The notes below the pieces were generated by a model. It ran no database searches. It saw nothing but the letters and a program-made list of their open reading frames with translations, and was not told the origin of the DNA. DNA of 12,456 bases, from NCBI GenBank assembly GCA_046539045.1, contig JBKHHU010000103.1, positions 1-12,456 of the forward strand. Reading direction: 5' to 3'. Of this stretch, positions 1 to 6,221 are shown in pieces. Each line of letters opens with the position of its first letter. Position 1 is the first letter of the stretch. The translations under genes and the position numbers were made by a program. This DNA comes from JBKHHU01 sp046539045. Lineage in GTDB: Bacteria; Planctomycetota; Phycisphaerae; SM23-33.

Positions 1-13
1 ACCGGGGCGCGTT

Positions 14-1144
14 CTACTCCGACGCCCAGGTGCCCTTGATGACGTTTTGCGAGATGTCGGTGATCTCCAGGTTCTCCAGCACCTCGACGACCTTTTCCGC
101 CAGCTTTTCTGCATTGATTGACGACTGGATCGACGAGCGGGCGATCTTGTTGCTGTACTTGGTGCTGACGTCCTTGACGTCCTTGAGCTTCTTCAGGGCC
201 TTCTTGATCTTGAGATAGTCGCGGAAGCTCACGCCGGAGATCTCCAGGACGACTTCGCCTCGCCCTGCCAGTGCGTCCTGCCAGAAGCGGAGGATGTCCA
301 GCTGCACCTTCGGGGCGATCTTCTTGGCCTGGAGGTCCAGTGCCTGCTTGGCTGCGGAATTGGCGACCCGCTGCACGCCTCGCGTGGGCGAGCCCGGCAC
401 GGCAGAGAGCAACTGGGCGGTATCGGCCCGGTAACATTTGATGTTCGCTTCGGCTTCGTAGGCGTGCAGAGTCAGCCCGCCCATGCGCCGGACGCCTCCG
501 GAGACGGCCTTGGCGGTACCGGAGATGAACAGCTGGGCACCGAACCGCTTGGCGATGGCCTGGACCTTGGCGACGTTGTCGCTTGCGACCGCATCGAGCA
601 GATCCTTCTGGTTGATCGCCTTGATCTGCTCCTTGTTGACCAGTTGGAACCCGCTCTTGAGCAGCAGGTTCTCGATACGGGTCTGCACGGTGGAATCATC
701 GATCCGCTTGCCGCCGATGGTCTCGGTGACGAAGACCATGACCTTCGGCCGGCCCATGTCTGTGAGGAGATTCGTGACGGTTCCCCACATATCCTCCACG
801 CCTCTGACGGAGACGACGACCTCGGCCTTGATCTCGACGATGCCGTCTTCGGTTTCGTTCTTGGCCAGCTGTTTGAAGCTTTGGACGAAGCCGGTCGCCC
901 GGGCCAGGACGGTATCCTTGACCAGCGTGAAGTCCTTGGTCTCCGAATGGCTGTAGATCACCGTGCCGGCGCCGGTCTCGACGGCTTTGCGCTTGGCGTC
1001 GCGGATGGCCTCTTCTTCGGATTCGCCCATCCCGACCACGGTGACCCGGACCAGGTTGTCGTTGATCTTGGTGACTTTGTCGGCCATCACGGCGGCCGGG
1101 CTCAGCAGACACAGCACCGCCACTGCCTGAAGGATGCGTCGCAT
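14..1144 (-). CDS. Exported FlgT-like protein with FlgT N-terminal and CsgG-like domains
   Basis: A 376-residue exported protein. I start it at the ATG at 1144 because an AAGGAG site lies 9 nt upstream and the protein then opens with a clean Sec signal peptide (MRRIL, a hydrophobic stretch to about residue 20, then AVMA|DK). Starting upstream at 1204 would add 20 residues that fit no signal peptide. Residues 30-115 (VRVTVVGMG, then an EEAIRDAKRKAVETGAG block) resemble the N-terminal domain of the flagellar assembly protein FlgT. Residues 133-240 (KVMVFVTE, KSGFQLVNKEQI, FGAQLFISGTA) resemble the CsgG/FlgT middle fold. Residues 295-373 form a further small alpha/beta domain that I cannot name. 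In vibrios FlgT builds the periplasmic H ring of the flagellar motor. Whether this protein is flagellar is inference. It is the last gene of a three-gene minus-strand cluster, 93 nt after the LPP20 protein gene. Confidence 0.8.
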   Translation of the reverse strand: MRRILQAVAVLCLLSPAAVMADKVTKINDNLVRVTVVGMGESEEEAIRDAKRKAVETGAGTVIYSHSETKDFTLVKDTVLARATGFVQSFKQLAKNETEDGIVEIKAEVVVSVRGVEDMWGTVTNLLTDMGRPKVMVFVTETIGGKRIDDSTVQTRIENLLLKSGFQLVNKEQIKAINQKDLLDAVASDNVAKVQAIAKRFGAQLFISGTAKAVSGGVRRMGGLTLHAYEAEANIKCYRADTAQLLSAVPGSPTRGVQRVANSAAKQALDLQAKKIAPKVQLDILRFWQDALAGRGEVVLEISGVSFRDYLKIKKALKKLKDVKDVSTKYSNKIARSSIQSSINAEKLAEKVVEVLENLEITDISQNVIKGTWASE

Positions 1145-1184
1145 GGTGAAACTCCTTTTGTGCCTCGCGGAGGGGGAAACAGAC

Positions 1185-1222
1185 CACCGGGCCGGGGGCT
1201 GCAATCTGCCCCCGGTCCGGTG
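1185..1222 (-). other. Strong intergenic hairpin between the LPP20 and FlgT-like genes
   Basis: Bases 1185-1199 pair with 1208-1222 in a 15-bp, almost entirely G/C stem with one G-T wobble and an 8-nt loop. On the minus-strand transcript the stem is followed by GGTCTGTTTCCCC, not by a clean U run. It is therefore a poor intrinsic terminator and more likely a 3' stabiliser, processing site or partial attenuator that sets the ratio of the two gene products. The structure is seen directly; its role is inferred. Confidence 0.55.
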
Positions 1223-1237
1223 CGGTTGGCCTTCGGC

Positions 1238-2602
1238 TCAGCGGATGTTGATATCGAGCTGCTGCTTGTAATGGAGGATCATGTTCCACAGCGGCTTGAG
1301 TTCGATGGTCACCTTGACCTGCGCGGTCCCGTCGTCGGACAGCTCTCTCGAACCGTCCACCACGTACGCTCCCTGCTGGAAGGTGAGCATCGCCGTCTGG
1401 ATCTGGTCGCTCTGTGCGACGAAATCCTGCACGCTGGTGCTGGAGGCGATTTCCAGGCCCTGAATCCGCTCTGCCAGTTTGCGTCGCGCGTCGAGTTCGG
1501 CGGCGCGGTAGGCCATGAGCTTGGCGCGGGCCTTGTTGGTGTCGGCATCGTCGAGGGCAGCTTCACCGGTGACGGTCAGATCGGCGGTGGCCCAGTTGGG
1601 GGCCTTCTTGGCCAGCATGGTCACCTCGACCATTTCCTGGGTGGCGTCCTTGAGATATTTCTCCGGTGGGACGCCCATTCCGGTTTCCTTGATCACGGTG
1701 TCCTTGGTCTTGACGGTCACATTTTCCATTTCGCGAACGACGGCCTTGTCGCCCTTGTAATGGGTCTTGGCCCAGGTCTCCAAAGCAGCGAAGACGGTCC
1801 GGAGGGTCACCTGCATCTCGACTTCGACGATCAGTTCGTCGTCGTGGTATCGCACACCGATTTCCTTGGCACCGCGGAGGAAGGTCCGCATGTCGACATT
1901 GACGTCGTCGCTCTCGGCTACGAAGTCCTTGACGGTGGTCTGGCTGGTGACCCGCACGCCCTTGATCCGCTCGGCCAGGCGGCGCATGGCATCGACGCGG
2001 GCGGCCCGCTCTGCCATCAGCCTTCCGCGTCCGGAGCAGTGCCTGGCCCAGTATCTCCGGGCGCTGCTGCCCAGGCGAGAGAACGTCGATGCGCCCGGCT
2101 GGGAGGGGACAAGCGGCTGTTCGGTGAACGCTTCGGGCTGGGCTCCCATGCCCAGCACGCGGATGGTCTTGATTTTGTTCTGCGTGGTGATCTGGTCGAA
2201 ATCGATCGTGCGGAACTTATCGCCCTTGTAGACGGTCTTTCGGATCTGCTTGAGGTGGAAAACGACTTCTTCCAGCGTCACTTCCATCGTGAGTTCGCAC
2301 GTGCCGTCTTCGAGGTGTTTGGGCTTGCCCACTTCTTTCATCCCGCTCAGGAATGCCCGAAGCGAGGTCTGGATATCGTCCGACTCGGTCACAAAATCCT
2401 TGACGGTCGTGGAGGAGGTGATCTTCAGCCCTTTGATGCGCTCTGCGAGCTTGCGGATGGCGTCGGCACGGGCGGCGCGGGCGGCCAGCAGCTTCGCCTG
2501 GGCGTTGTTCTTCTCGCTGACCGCGTCGGCGAACACCCCAACAGAACCGACCAGCACGACGGCAGCACAAATTCCCACCGCCAGCTTCTTCAAATTCATC
2601 AT
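1238..2602 (-). CDS. Exported protein with three tandem LPP20-family domains
   Basis: A 454-residue exported protein. The start is placed at the ATG at 2602 (MMNLKK) because AAAGGAG lies 7 nt upstream; the ATG 3 nt further on is an equally possible start. Residues 1-25 form a signal peptide ending VGVFA|DA, with no lipobox cysteine. Three LPP20-type units follow, at about residues 35-158, 192-315 and 358-446. Each carries an A-RAA--DA-RKLAERI-G helix, then a TTVKDFV-ESD block and a beta strand such as CELTMEVTL. Units 1 and 2 also share a YKGDK...GMG-xPE tail; unit 3 stops soon after HYK. LPP20 domains occur in FlgP, the outer-membrane basal-disk lipoprotein of Vibrio and Campylobacter, and in Helicobacter Lpp20. 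A structural or ring-forming envelope role is inferred. It is the middle gene of the cluster, 87 nt after the lipoprotein gene. Confidence 0.82.
   Translation of the reverse strand: MMNLKKLAVGICAAVVLVGSVGVFADAVSEKNNAQAKLLAARAARADAIRKLAERIKGLKITSSTTVKDFVTESDDIQTSLRAFLSGMKEVGKPKHLEDGTCELTMEVTLEEVVFHLKQIRKTVYKGDKFRTIDFDQITTQNKIKTIRVLGMGAQPEAFTEQPLVPSQPGASTFSRLGSSARRYWARHCSGRGRLMAERAARVDAMRRLAERIKGVRVTSQTTVKDFVAESDDVNVDMRTFLRGAKEIGVRYHDDELIVEVEMQVTLRTVFAALETWAKTHYKGDKAVVREMENVTVKTKDTVIKETGMGVPPEKYLKDATQEMVEVTMLAKKAPNWATADLTVTGEAALDDADTNKARAKLMAYRAAELDARRKLAERIQGLEIASSTSVQDFVAQSDQIQTAMLTFQQGAYVVDGSRELSDDGTAQVKVTIELKPLWNMILHYKQQLDINIR
1265..2500 (-). repeat. Internal triplication of an LPP20-coding unit
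   Basis: The three domain-coding units lie at about 2129-2500, 1658-2029 and 1265-1531. They are clearly alignable as protein (RKLAERIKG, RRLAERIKG, RKLAERIQG; TTVKDFV, TTVKDFV, TSVQDFV) but diverged in DNA, so the triplication is old. The third unit lacks the roughly 35-residue tail shared by the first two. Confidence 0.8.
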
Positions 2603-2646
2603 CCGATGTCTCCTTTTGTTACCAAAATGATGATTCACAGATTATT

Positions 2647-2662
2647 TCGTCCAACAGGACGA
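2647..2662 (-). other. Small hairpin between the lipoprotein and LPP20 genes
   Basis: TCGTCC (2647-2652) and GGACGA (2657-2662) form a perfect 6-bp stem with a 4-nt loop in the 87-nt spacer. The minus-strand sequence after it is AATAAT, with no U run, so I do not call it a terminator. It may be incidental. Confidence 0.25.
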
Positions 2663-2689
2663 GGAAACGGAGCTACGTCAGACATCAAT

Positions 2690-3589
2690 TCACGACTGCG
2701 GGCGGACGCGCTGAAGAGCCCGGCGATATTCCGGCCGATTCGTAACATTCAGCGCTCGCGTGTACAGGATCGCGGCCTTGTCCGGGTTGCCGAGCAACTC
2801 GTGCATGAGCCCGGCCTGGTAGTAAGCTACATCGTCGTCTCCACGTTGAGACATCGCGACGACGTACATCCGCAGGGCCTGGCGGTATTTGCGTGCAAGG
2901 GCAAGCTCGTTGCCCTGCTCAACTGCCTCGGTGAGCCCTTTCCGGAGCGTCACCACCTGGTCGACTTCCATACCGGTCAGCCCGAAGACCATCGCGTCGG
3001 CACAACTTTCAGCCAGTTCCATGGGCACCCTGTCCCTGCCGGAAACGGCAGCGTCCCGTTCCGGCTGATACGTCTGCACCAGGTTCGCCTCGGCAAGACG
3101 GGCCGTGTTTTCCACGTCCAGCACGATGATGTTGACAACCATCCGGGTGCCTGGTTTGGCGGTATCGGCAGAATTTATGCTCGCAGGCCGTTCTTCGCCG
3201 GGCACTTCCAGCGAGAGCGAACCGTAAATGATGGCGTCGGCATCGACGCGCTGGGCCACTTCCAGAGCCTGGCTGGTGGTGGTGACGAACGGGCTGATGC
3301 TGGAATCCCGCAGGGCCCGGTCGACCTGCCTGCGGGAGAGCACCTGCCGGCCGGGCAGATCCAGACGTTCGGAAATGCGATCGGCGACGTACACGCCCCA
3401 GGTCTTCTCCTCAAAGGAATCGCCGACCAGGCGCGTCACCGCGATGGTTTTGACGTGGCCGGGCAGCACCACCTTCGGAGGTACCGTGTAATCGACCTGG
3501 AGAGTTTGCGTCTCGCCGCAACCGAAAAGCAGCGTAGTGAATCCCGTAAACAGCAACGCCGCCAGAACATGCGGACGGTCCGTGCCCAT
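2690..3589 (-). CDS. Lipoprotein with CsgG-like domain and C-terminal TPR-like segment
   Basis: A 299-residue predicted outer-membrane or periplasmic lipoprotein. The ATG at 3589 follows GAAAGGAG by 8 nt. A hydrophobic segment (residues 8-23) ends in LFGC, an imperfect lipobox that would lipidate Cys24. Residues 45-205 look like a CsgG/FlgO/TolB-type alpha-beta domain: VKTIAVTRL, RISERLDLPGRQVLSRRQVDRAL, then VDADAIIYGSLSLE and VVNIIVLDVENTARL. Residues 226-290 (NELALARKYRQALRMYVVAM, VAYYQAGLMHELLGNPDKAAILYTRAL) look like about two TPR helix pairs. CsgG-like domains are typical of proteins that assemble at the outer membrane, but this one lacks an obvious pore-forming insertion. It is first in a three-gene minus-strand cluster with LPP20 and FlgT-like proteins, which is why a FlgO-like role is considered. 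The specific function is unproven. Confidence 0.78.
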   Translation of the reverse strand: MGTDRPHVLAALLFTGFTTLLFGCGETQTLQVDYTVPPKVVLPGHVKTIAVTRLVGDSFEEKTWGVYVADRISERLDLPGRQVLSRRQVDRALRDSSISPFVTTTSQALEVAQRVDADAIIYGSLSLEVPGEERPASINSADTAKPGTRMVVNIIVLDVENTARLAEANLVQTYQPERDAAVSGRDRVPMELAESCADAMVFGLTGMEVDQVVTLRKGLTEAVEQGNELALARKYRQALRMYVVAMSQRGDDDVAYYQAGLMHELLGNPDKAAILYTRALNVTNRPEYRRALQRVRPQS

Positions 3590-3688
3590 GCGTGCACTCC
3601 TTTCATCATTTCAGCCGCGCCCGGACTACGAGCCCGGTTTCGGCCGGGGAATAAACATGAGTAAGAGGTGGAACCCTTGCCTGTGTAG

Positions 3689-3716
3689 AGAGTAGACTTT
3701 GCGGTTGGAAAGTCAA
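3689..3716 (-). promoter_or_regulatory. Weak candidate promoter for the envelope cluster
   Basis: On the minus strand, TTGACT (3716-3711) is followed after 16 bp by TACTCT (3694-3689). The -35 matches 5 of 6 consensus bases but the -10 matches only 3 of 6. It sits about 100 nt upstream of the lipoprotein start. The position fits but the -10 is poor, so this is tentative. Confidence 0.3.
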
Positions 3717-3856
3717 GCAGCAAGAATGTCCGGCCAACGCCTGCCTCGCCGCCCTCCCGGGGCCGAGAGGGCGGTAAGCGGCAAGTGTCCGGGACCTGTC
3801 CGGGCCGGAGCGTTCGGGCTTTTTCGCGCTTTGCGGCAAAATGCATCGAAAAGCTG

Positions 3857-3885
3857 TTGACAGTTCGCCGGTAAGAACCAATAAT
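3857..3885 (+). promoter_or_regulatory. Sigma70 promoter of rplM-rpsI
   Basis: A perfect TTGACA (3857-3862), a 17-bp spacer and AATAAT (3880-3885, 5 of 6 consensus bases). Transcription should start near 3892, giving a leader of about 47 nt before the rplM ATG. This is the best promoter in the window, as expected for ribosomal protein genes. Confidence 0.8.
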
Positions 3886-3938
3886 ACTCGGCTCTTTACG
3901 AAGGACCGACTGCTGAAGTTGATAAGGTACGTCCAATT

Positions 3939-4370
3939 ATGAAGACATACATGGCCAAACCGGGCGAAGTCGCCGGCAAGTGGTACGTGGTGGACCTTAC
4001 GGATAAGGTCCTCGGACGCTCTGCCACCAGGATCGCGCAGATTCTGATGGGCAAGCACCGTCCAGAATATACCCCCCACGTGGACACGGGCGATTTCGTA
4101 ATCGTGATCAACGCCGAGAAGGTGAAGCTGACCGGCGCGAGAAAACTTGACGAGGTCTTTTACGACCATTTCACCGGGTATCCCGGTGGTCGGAAAGTCG
4201 TCAGCGCCAAACAGATGCTCGAAAGGCATCCGGATCGCGTCATCGGCGAAGCCGTCCGGCGCATGCTGCCGAAGACCAAGCTTGGAAAGAAGATGTTCAC
4301 CAAGCTCAAAGTCTACGCCGGTCCGGATCACAACCACCAGGCACAGCAGCCTGAACCGCTTGAGATTTAG
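3939..4370 (+). CDS. rplM: 50S ribosomal protein L13
   Basis: A 143-residue protein, the usual length for bacterial L13, an early-assembling protein of the large subunit that binds 23S rRNA. Diagnostic segments are WYVVDLTDKVLGRSATRIA near the N-terminus, GKHRPEYTPHVDTGDFVIV, the KLTGARK segment, and GMLPK-like RRMLPKTKLGKKMFTKLKVY, followed by AGPDHNHQAQQPE near the C-terminus. The start is at 3939, with AAGG about 11 nt upstream. rpsI follows after 15 nt, the common L13-S9 pair of bacteria. The pair is driven by the promoter at 3857-3885 and ends at the terminator at 4929-4959. Confidence 0.97.
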   Translation: MKTYMAKPGEVAGKWYVVDLTDKVLGRSATRIAQILMGKHRPEYTPHVDTGDFVIVINAEKVKLTGARKLDEVFYDHFTGYPGGRKVVSAKQMLERHPDRVIGEAVRRMLPKTKLGKKMFTKLKVYAGPDHNHQAQQPEPLEI

Positions 4371-4385
4371 TAGGGAAGCACTCTG

Positions 4386-4898
4386 ATGGCTGAAGATCGC
4401 GAGAACGTCAAACTCGATATTGAAAACGCTCCCAAGTCGCAGCAGGAGACCGAAGGCGAGCAGGCCCAGCAGGCGGCCACCTCCCTCAAACCTACCGATC
4501 CGCCGGAAGGTCGGCATTGGTGGTGGGGAACCGGACGTCGCAAGAAGTCCATCGCTCGCGTCCGCATCCGCCCCGGTGACGGGAAGTTCTTCGTCAACAA
4601 ACGCAAGTTCGACGAGTTCTTCTTCACCGAGCGGGACCGCAATCAGGTCCTCCTTCCGCTCAAGAGCGTGGACATGATGAAGGAATGGGACGTGTATGTC
4701 TCCGTCAATGGCGGTGGATACACCGGACAGGCCGGGGCCGTCAGCCTCGGGCTCTCCCGCGCCCTTTCCGATGCCGTGCCCGCCGTTGAGCGTACCCTGC
4801 GTGACCGTGGACTGCTCACCCGTGACTCCCGCATGAAAGAGCGGAAGAAATACGGGCAGAGAGGCGCCCGCCGCAGGTTCCAGTTCTCCAAGCGTTAA
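4386..4898 (+). CDS. rpsI: 30S ribosomal protein S9 with acidic N-terminal extension
   Basis: A 170-residue protein; bacterial S9 is usually about 130. The core starts near residue 45 (WWWGTGRRKKSIARVRI) and contains NVNGGG-like SVNGGGYTGQAGAVSLGLSRAL. It ends in the canonical basic tail KKYGQRGARRRFQFSKR, whose last residues reach the P-site tRNA in the ribosome. Residues 1-42 are an extra acidic, Gln-rich, probably disordered segment. The ATG at 4386 has AGGGAAG about 6 nt upstream. No internal ATG gives the short form, so the extension is likely real. It is co-transcribed with rplM. Confidence 0.96.
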   Translation: MAEDRENVKLDIENAPKSQQETEGEQAQQAATSLKPTDPPEGRHWWWGTGRRKKSIARVRIRPGDGKFFVNKRKFDEFFFTERDRNQVLLPLKSVDMMKEWDVYVSVNGGGYTGQAGAVSLGLSRALSDAVPAVERTLRDRGLLTRDSRMKERKKYGQRGARRRFQFSKR

Positions 4899-4928
4899 AC
4901 GCTCAGAGAGTCTGTACCAGTATTCCAC

Positions 4929-4959
4929 AACCCCGGCGCCTCATGGCGTCGGGGTTTTC
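4929..4959 (+). terminator. Intrinsic terminator of rplM-rpsI
   Basis: Bases 4931-4940 pair with 4945-4954 (10 bp, one G-T wobble, loop TCAT), extended by AA/TT and followed by TTTTCT. It starts 30 nt after the rpsI stop. This is a classic Rho-independent terminator that separates the ribosomal operon from argC. Confidence 0.88.
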
Positions 4960-4971
4960 TCATACATTCAG

Positions 4972-5000
4972 CCTGCCGCCGAGCCGCCAGGCCCGGCAGG
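4972..5000 (+). other. Hairpin upstream of the argC ribosome binding site
   Basis: CCTGCCG (4972-4978) can pair with CGGCAGG (4994-5000) over a 15-nt loop, ending 11 nt before the AAGGAG of argC. I see no clear promoter or ARG-box operator in the 64 nt between the rpsI terminator and argC. argC may therefore depend on readthrough or on a promoter I cannot recognise. Confidence 0.3.
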
Positions 5001-5023
5001 ACTCGAACTGCAAGGAGTTGTCC

Positions 5024-6049
5024 ATGCCGAACCAGAAGGTCAAAGTCGTTCTCATCGGTGGAAGCGGATACGCCGGGTTCGAAGCCATCCGCTGGATGCT
5101 GCGTCACCCCAACGCCGAACTGGTCGGCGTGTTCGGGCCGGAAGCCGAACTTGGGCCGATGGACGAGTTCTACCCGCTGCTCAACAAGCAGGTGACGCTC
5201 TCCCAGGAGCTGTTCGAACCGGAGAAGGTCGCCTCCCTCGATGCCGACCTAGCCATGCTGTGCGTCCCGCACAAGGTCGCGATGAGTTACGTCCCCGCCC
5301 TGCTGGACGCGGGGCTGAAGGTCATCGACTGGTCGGCAGACTACCGCATCTCCGACGTCAATGTCTACGAGAGCTGGTACTGCCAACACACCGACAAGGA
5401 CAACCTCTCCTGCGCGGTGTACGGCCTGCCGGAGTTCTTCGCCGAGAAAATCGCCTCGGCCAGCCTGGTCGCCAATCCGGGCTGCTACCCGACCTGCACC
5501 GCCCTGGCGCTGGCGCCGCTGCTGCAGGCGGGGCTCATCAAGCCGACCGGGATCAACGTCAACGCGATTTCCGGCGTCAGCGGGGCCGGGCGAAAACCGT
5601 CCCTGATGAACCACTACCCCGAACGCAACGAGAACTTCCAGCCGTACGGGATCGGCGGGCATCGCCACCAGCCGGAAATGGAACGGACACTCTCGACGAT
5701 CGTCGGCACCGACGTGGACCTGCTGTTCCAGCCGCACCTGTGCCCGATGGACCGCGGGATGCTCTGCACGATCTACGCCGAGCCCGCCGGCGATGTCAGC
5801 GAGGAAAAACTGGTCGACGCCCTGCAGACCGCCTATGCAGACAAGCCGTTCGTCCGCGTGCGGACCGACATCATCCCGGCTACCAAGTACGTCAGCTACA
5901 CCAACTTCGTGGACGTCAAGGCAACGACGTACAAGGGACGCGTGGTCGTGTTCAGCGCCTTGGACAACGTCATCAAGGGCGCATCCGGACAGGCGATCCA
6001 GAACATGAACCTGATGTTCGACCTCGACGAGACGGCGGGTCTGTATTAA
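5024..6049 (+). CDS. argC: N-acetyl-gamma-glutamyl-phosphate reductase
   Basis: A 341-residue enzyme that reduces N-acetylglutamyl phosphate to N-acetylglutamate semialdehyde with NADPH, the third step of arginine synthesis in the cytosol. The start at 5024 follows AAGGAG by 6 nt; the frame is open from 4943 but those 27 extra codons do not match the family. The Rossmann nucleotide motif is GGSGYAGFEAIRWM (residues 12-25). The catalytic cysteine is Cys154 in NPGCYPT. The family segments GVSGAGRKPS (184-193), GGHRHQPEM (211-219) and HLCPMDRGMLCTIY (238-251) are all present. It is upstream of argJ, with a 172-nt spacer filled by palindromic repeats. Nothing is missing from the enzyme. Confidence 0.97.
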   Translation: MPNQKVKVVLIGGSGYAGFEAIRWMLRHPNAELVGVFGPEAELGPMDEFYPLLNKQVTLSQELFEPEKVASLDADLAMLCVPHKVAMSYVPALLDAGLKVIDWSADYRISDVNVYESWYCQHTDKDNLSCAVYGLPEFFAEKIASASLVANPGCYPTCTALALAPLLQAGLIKPTGINVNAISGVSGAGRKPSLMNHYPERNENFQPYGIGGHRHQPEMERTLSTIVGTDVDLLFQPHLCPMDRGMLCTIYAEPAGDVSEEKLVDALQTAYADKPFVRVRTDIIPATKYVSYTNFVDVKATTYKGRVVVFSALDNVIKGASGQAIQNMNLMFDLDETAGLY

Positions 6050-6072
6050 TCGATCCCACCGGATGGCAAAAG

Positions 6073-6110
6073 TAGCCTGGTTGGCGGGTCTCCGGACCCG
6101 CCAACGGCTA
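6073..6110. repeat. REP-like palindrome 1 in the argC-argJ spacer
   Basis: TTGGCGGGTC (6081-6090) and GACCCGCCAA (6095-6104) form a perfect 10-bp stem with loop TCCG. It is extended by G6080-C6105 and, past a small bulge, by TAGCC (6073-6077) against GGCTA (6106-6110). On the plus strand no U run follows; on the minus strand ACTTTT follows. The shape and core GGGTC-GGACCC resemble REP-type extragenic palindromes. Confidence 0.7.
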
Positions 6111-6139
6111 GAATCGTCCGCAGTTTATGCCCTGTGATA

Positions 6140-6165
6140 CATGGTGGGTCGGGAGACCCACCATG
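6140..6165. repeat. REP-like palindrome 2, inverted relative to palindrome 1
   Basis: CATGGTGGGTC (6140-6150) and GACCCACCATG (6155-6165) form a perfect 11-bp stem with loop GGGA. Its core GGGTCGGGAGACCC matches the reverse complement of the first palindrome's core (GGGTCCGGAGACCC) at 13 of 14 positions. The two are therefore inverted copies about 30 nt apart. A partial third copy, TGGTTGGCGGATC (6188-6200), differs by one base from 6078-6090. Confidence 0.7.
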
Positions 6166-6221
6166 CGGGAATTAAAAGCTTGCGCAATGGTTGGCGGATC
6201 AGGAGAGGTGGAAAGAGGATC

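Larger units (their letters stand above)
3590..3938. other. Divergent intergenic region between envelope cluster and rplM
   Basis: This 349-nt stretch has no convincing gene. It holds the rplM promoter at 3857-3885 and a weak candidate promoter for the lipoprotein gene at 3689-3716. A hairpin with 8-bp arms CCGCCCTC (3749-3756) and GAGGGCGG (3767-3774) has no U run on either side. The word TGTCCGG occurs three times (from 3727, 3786 and 3797), which I cannot interpret. A short stem near 3804-3818 is followed by CTTTTT, but no plus-strand gene lies upstream for it to terminate. Confidence 0.5.

Noticed and set aside
464..3664. A 1066-codon open frame on the plus strand across the whole envelope cluster
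   Set aside because: It is antisense to three genes that each have a signal sequence, a good ribosome site and recognisable domains. Its translation is rich in Asp, Gly, His and Leu without domains, as expected from the complement of GC-rich codons.
3606..4928. A 440-codon open frame on the minus strand opposite rplM and rpsI
   Set aside because: L13 and S9 on the plus strand are unambiguous, with promoter and terminator; the antisense frame is a composition artefact.
5249..5737. A 162-codon minus-strand frame inside argC
   Set aside because: It is a shadow of argC with no ribosome site or recognised domain.
6073..6165. The two palindromes as an intrinsic terminator between argC and argJ
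   Set aside because: Neither has a U run on the plus strand, and argC and argJ are expected to be expressed together. REP-type repeats fit better.
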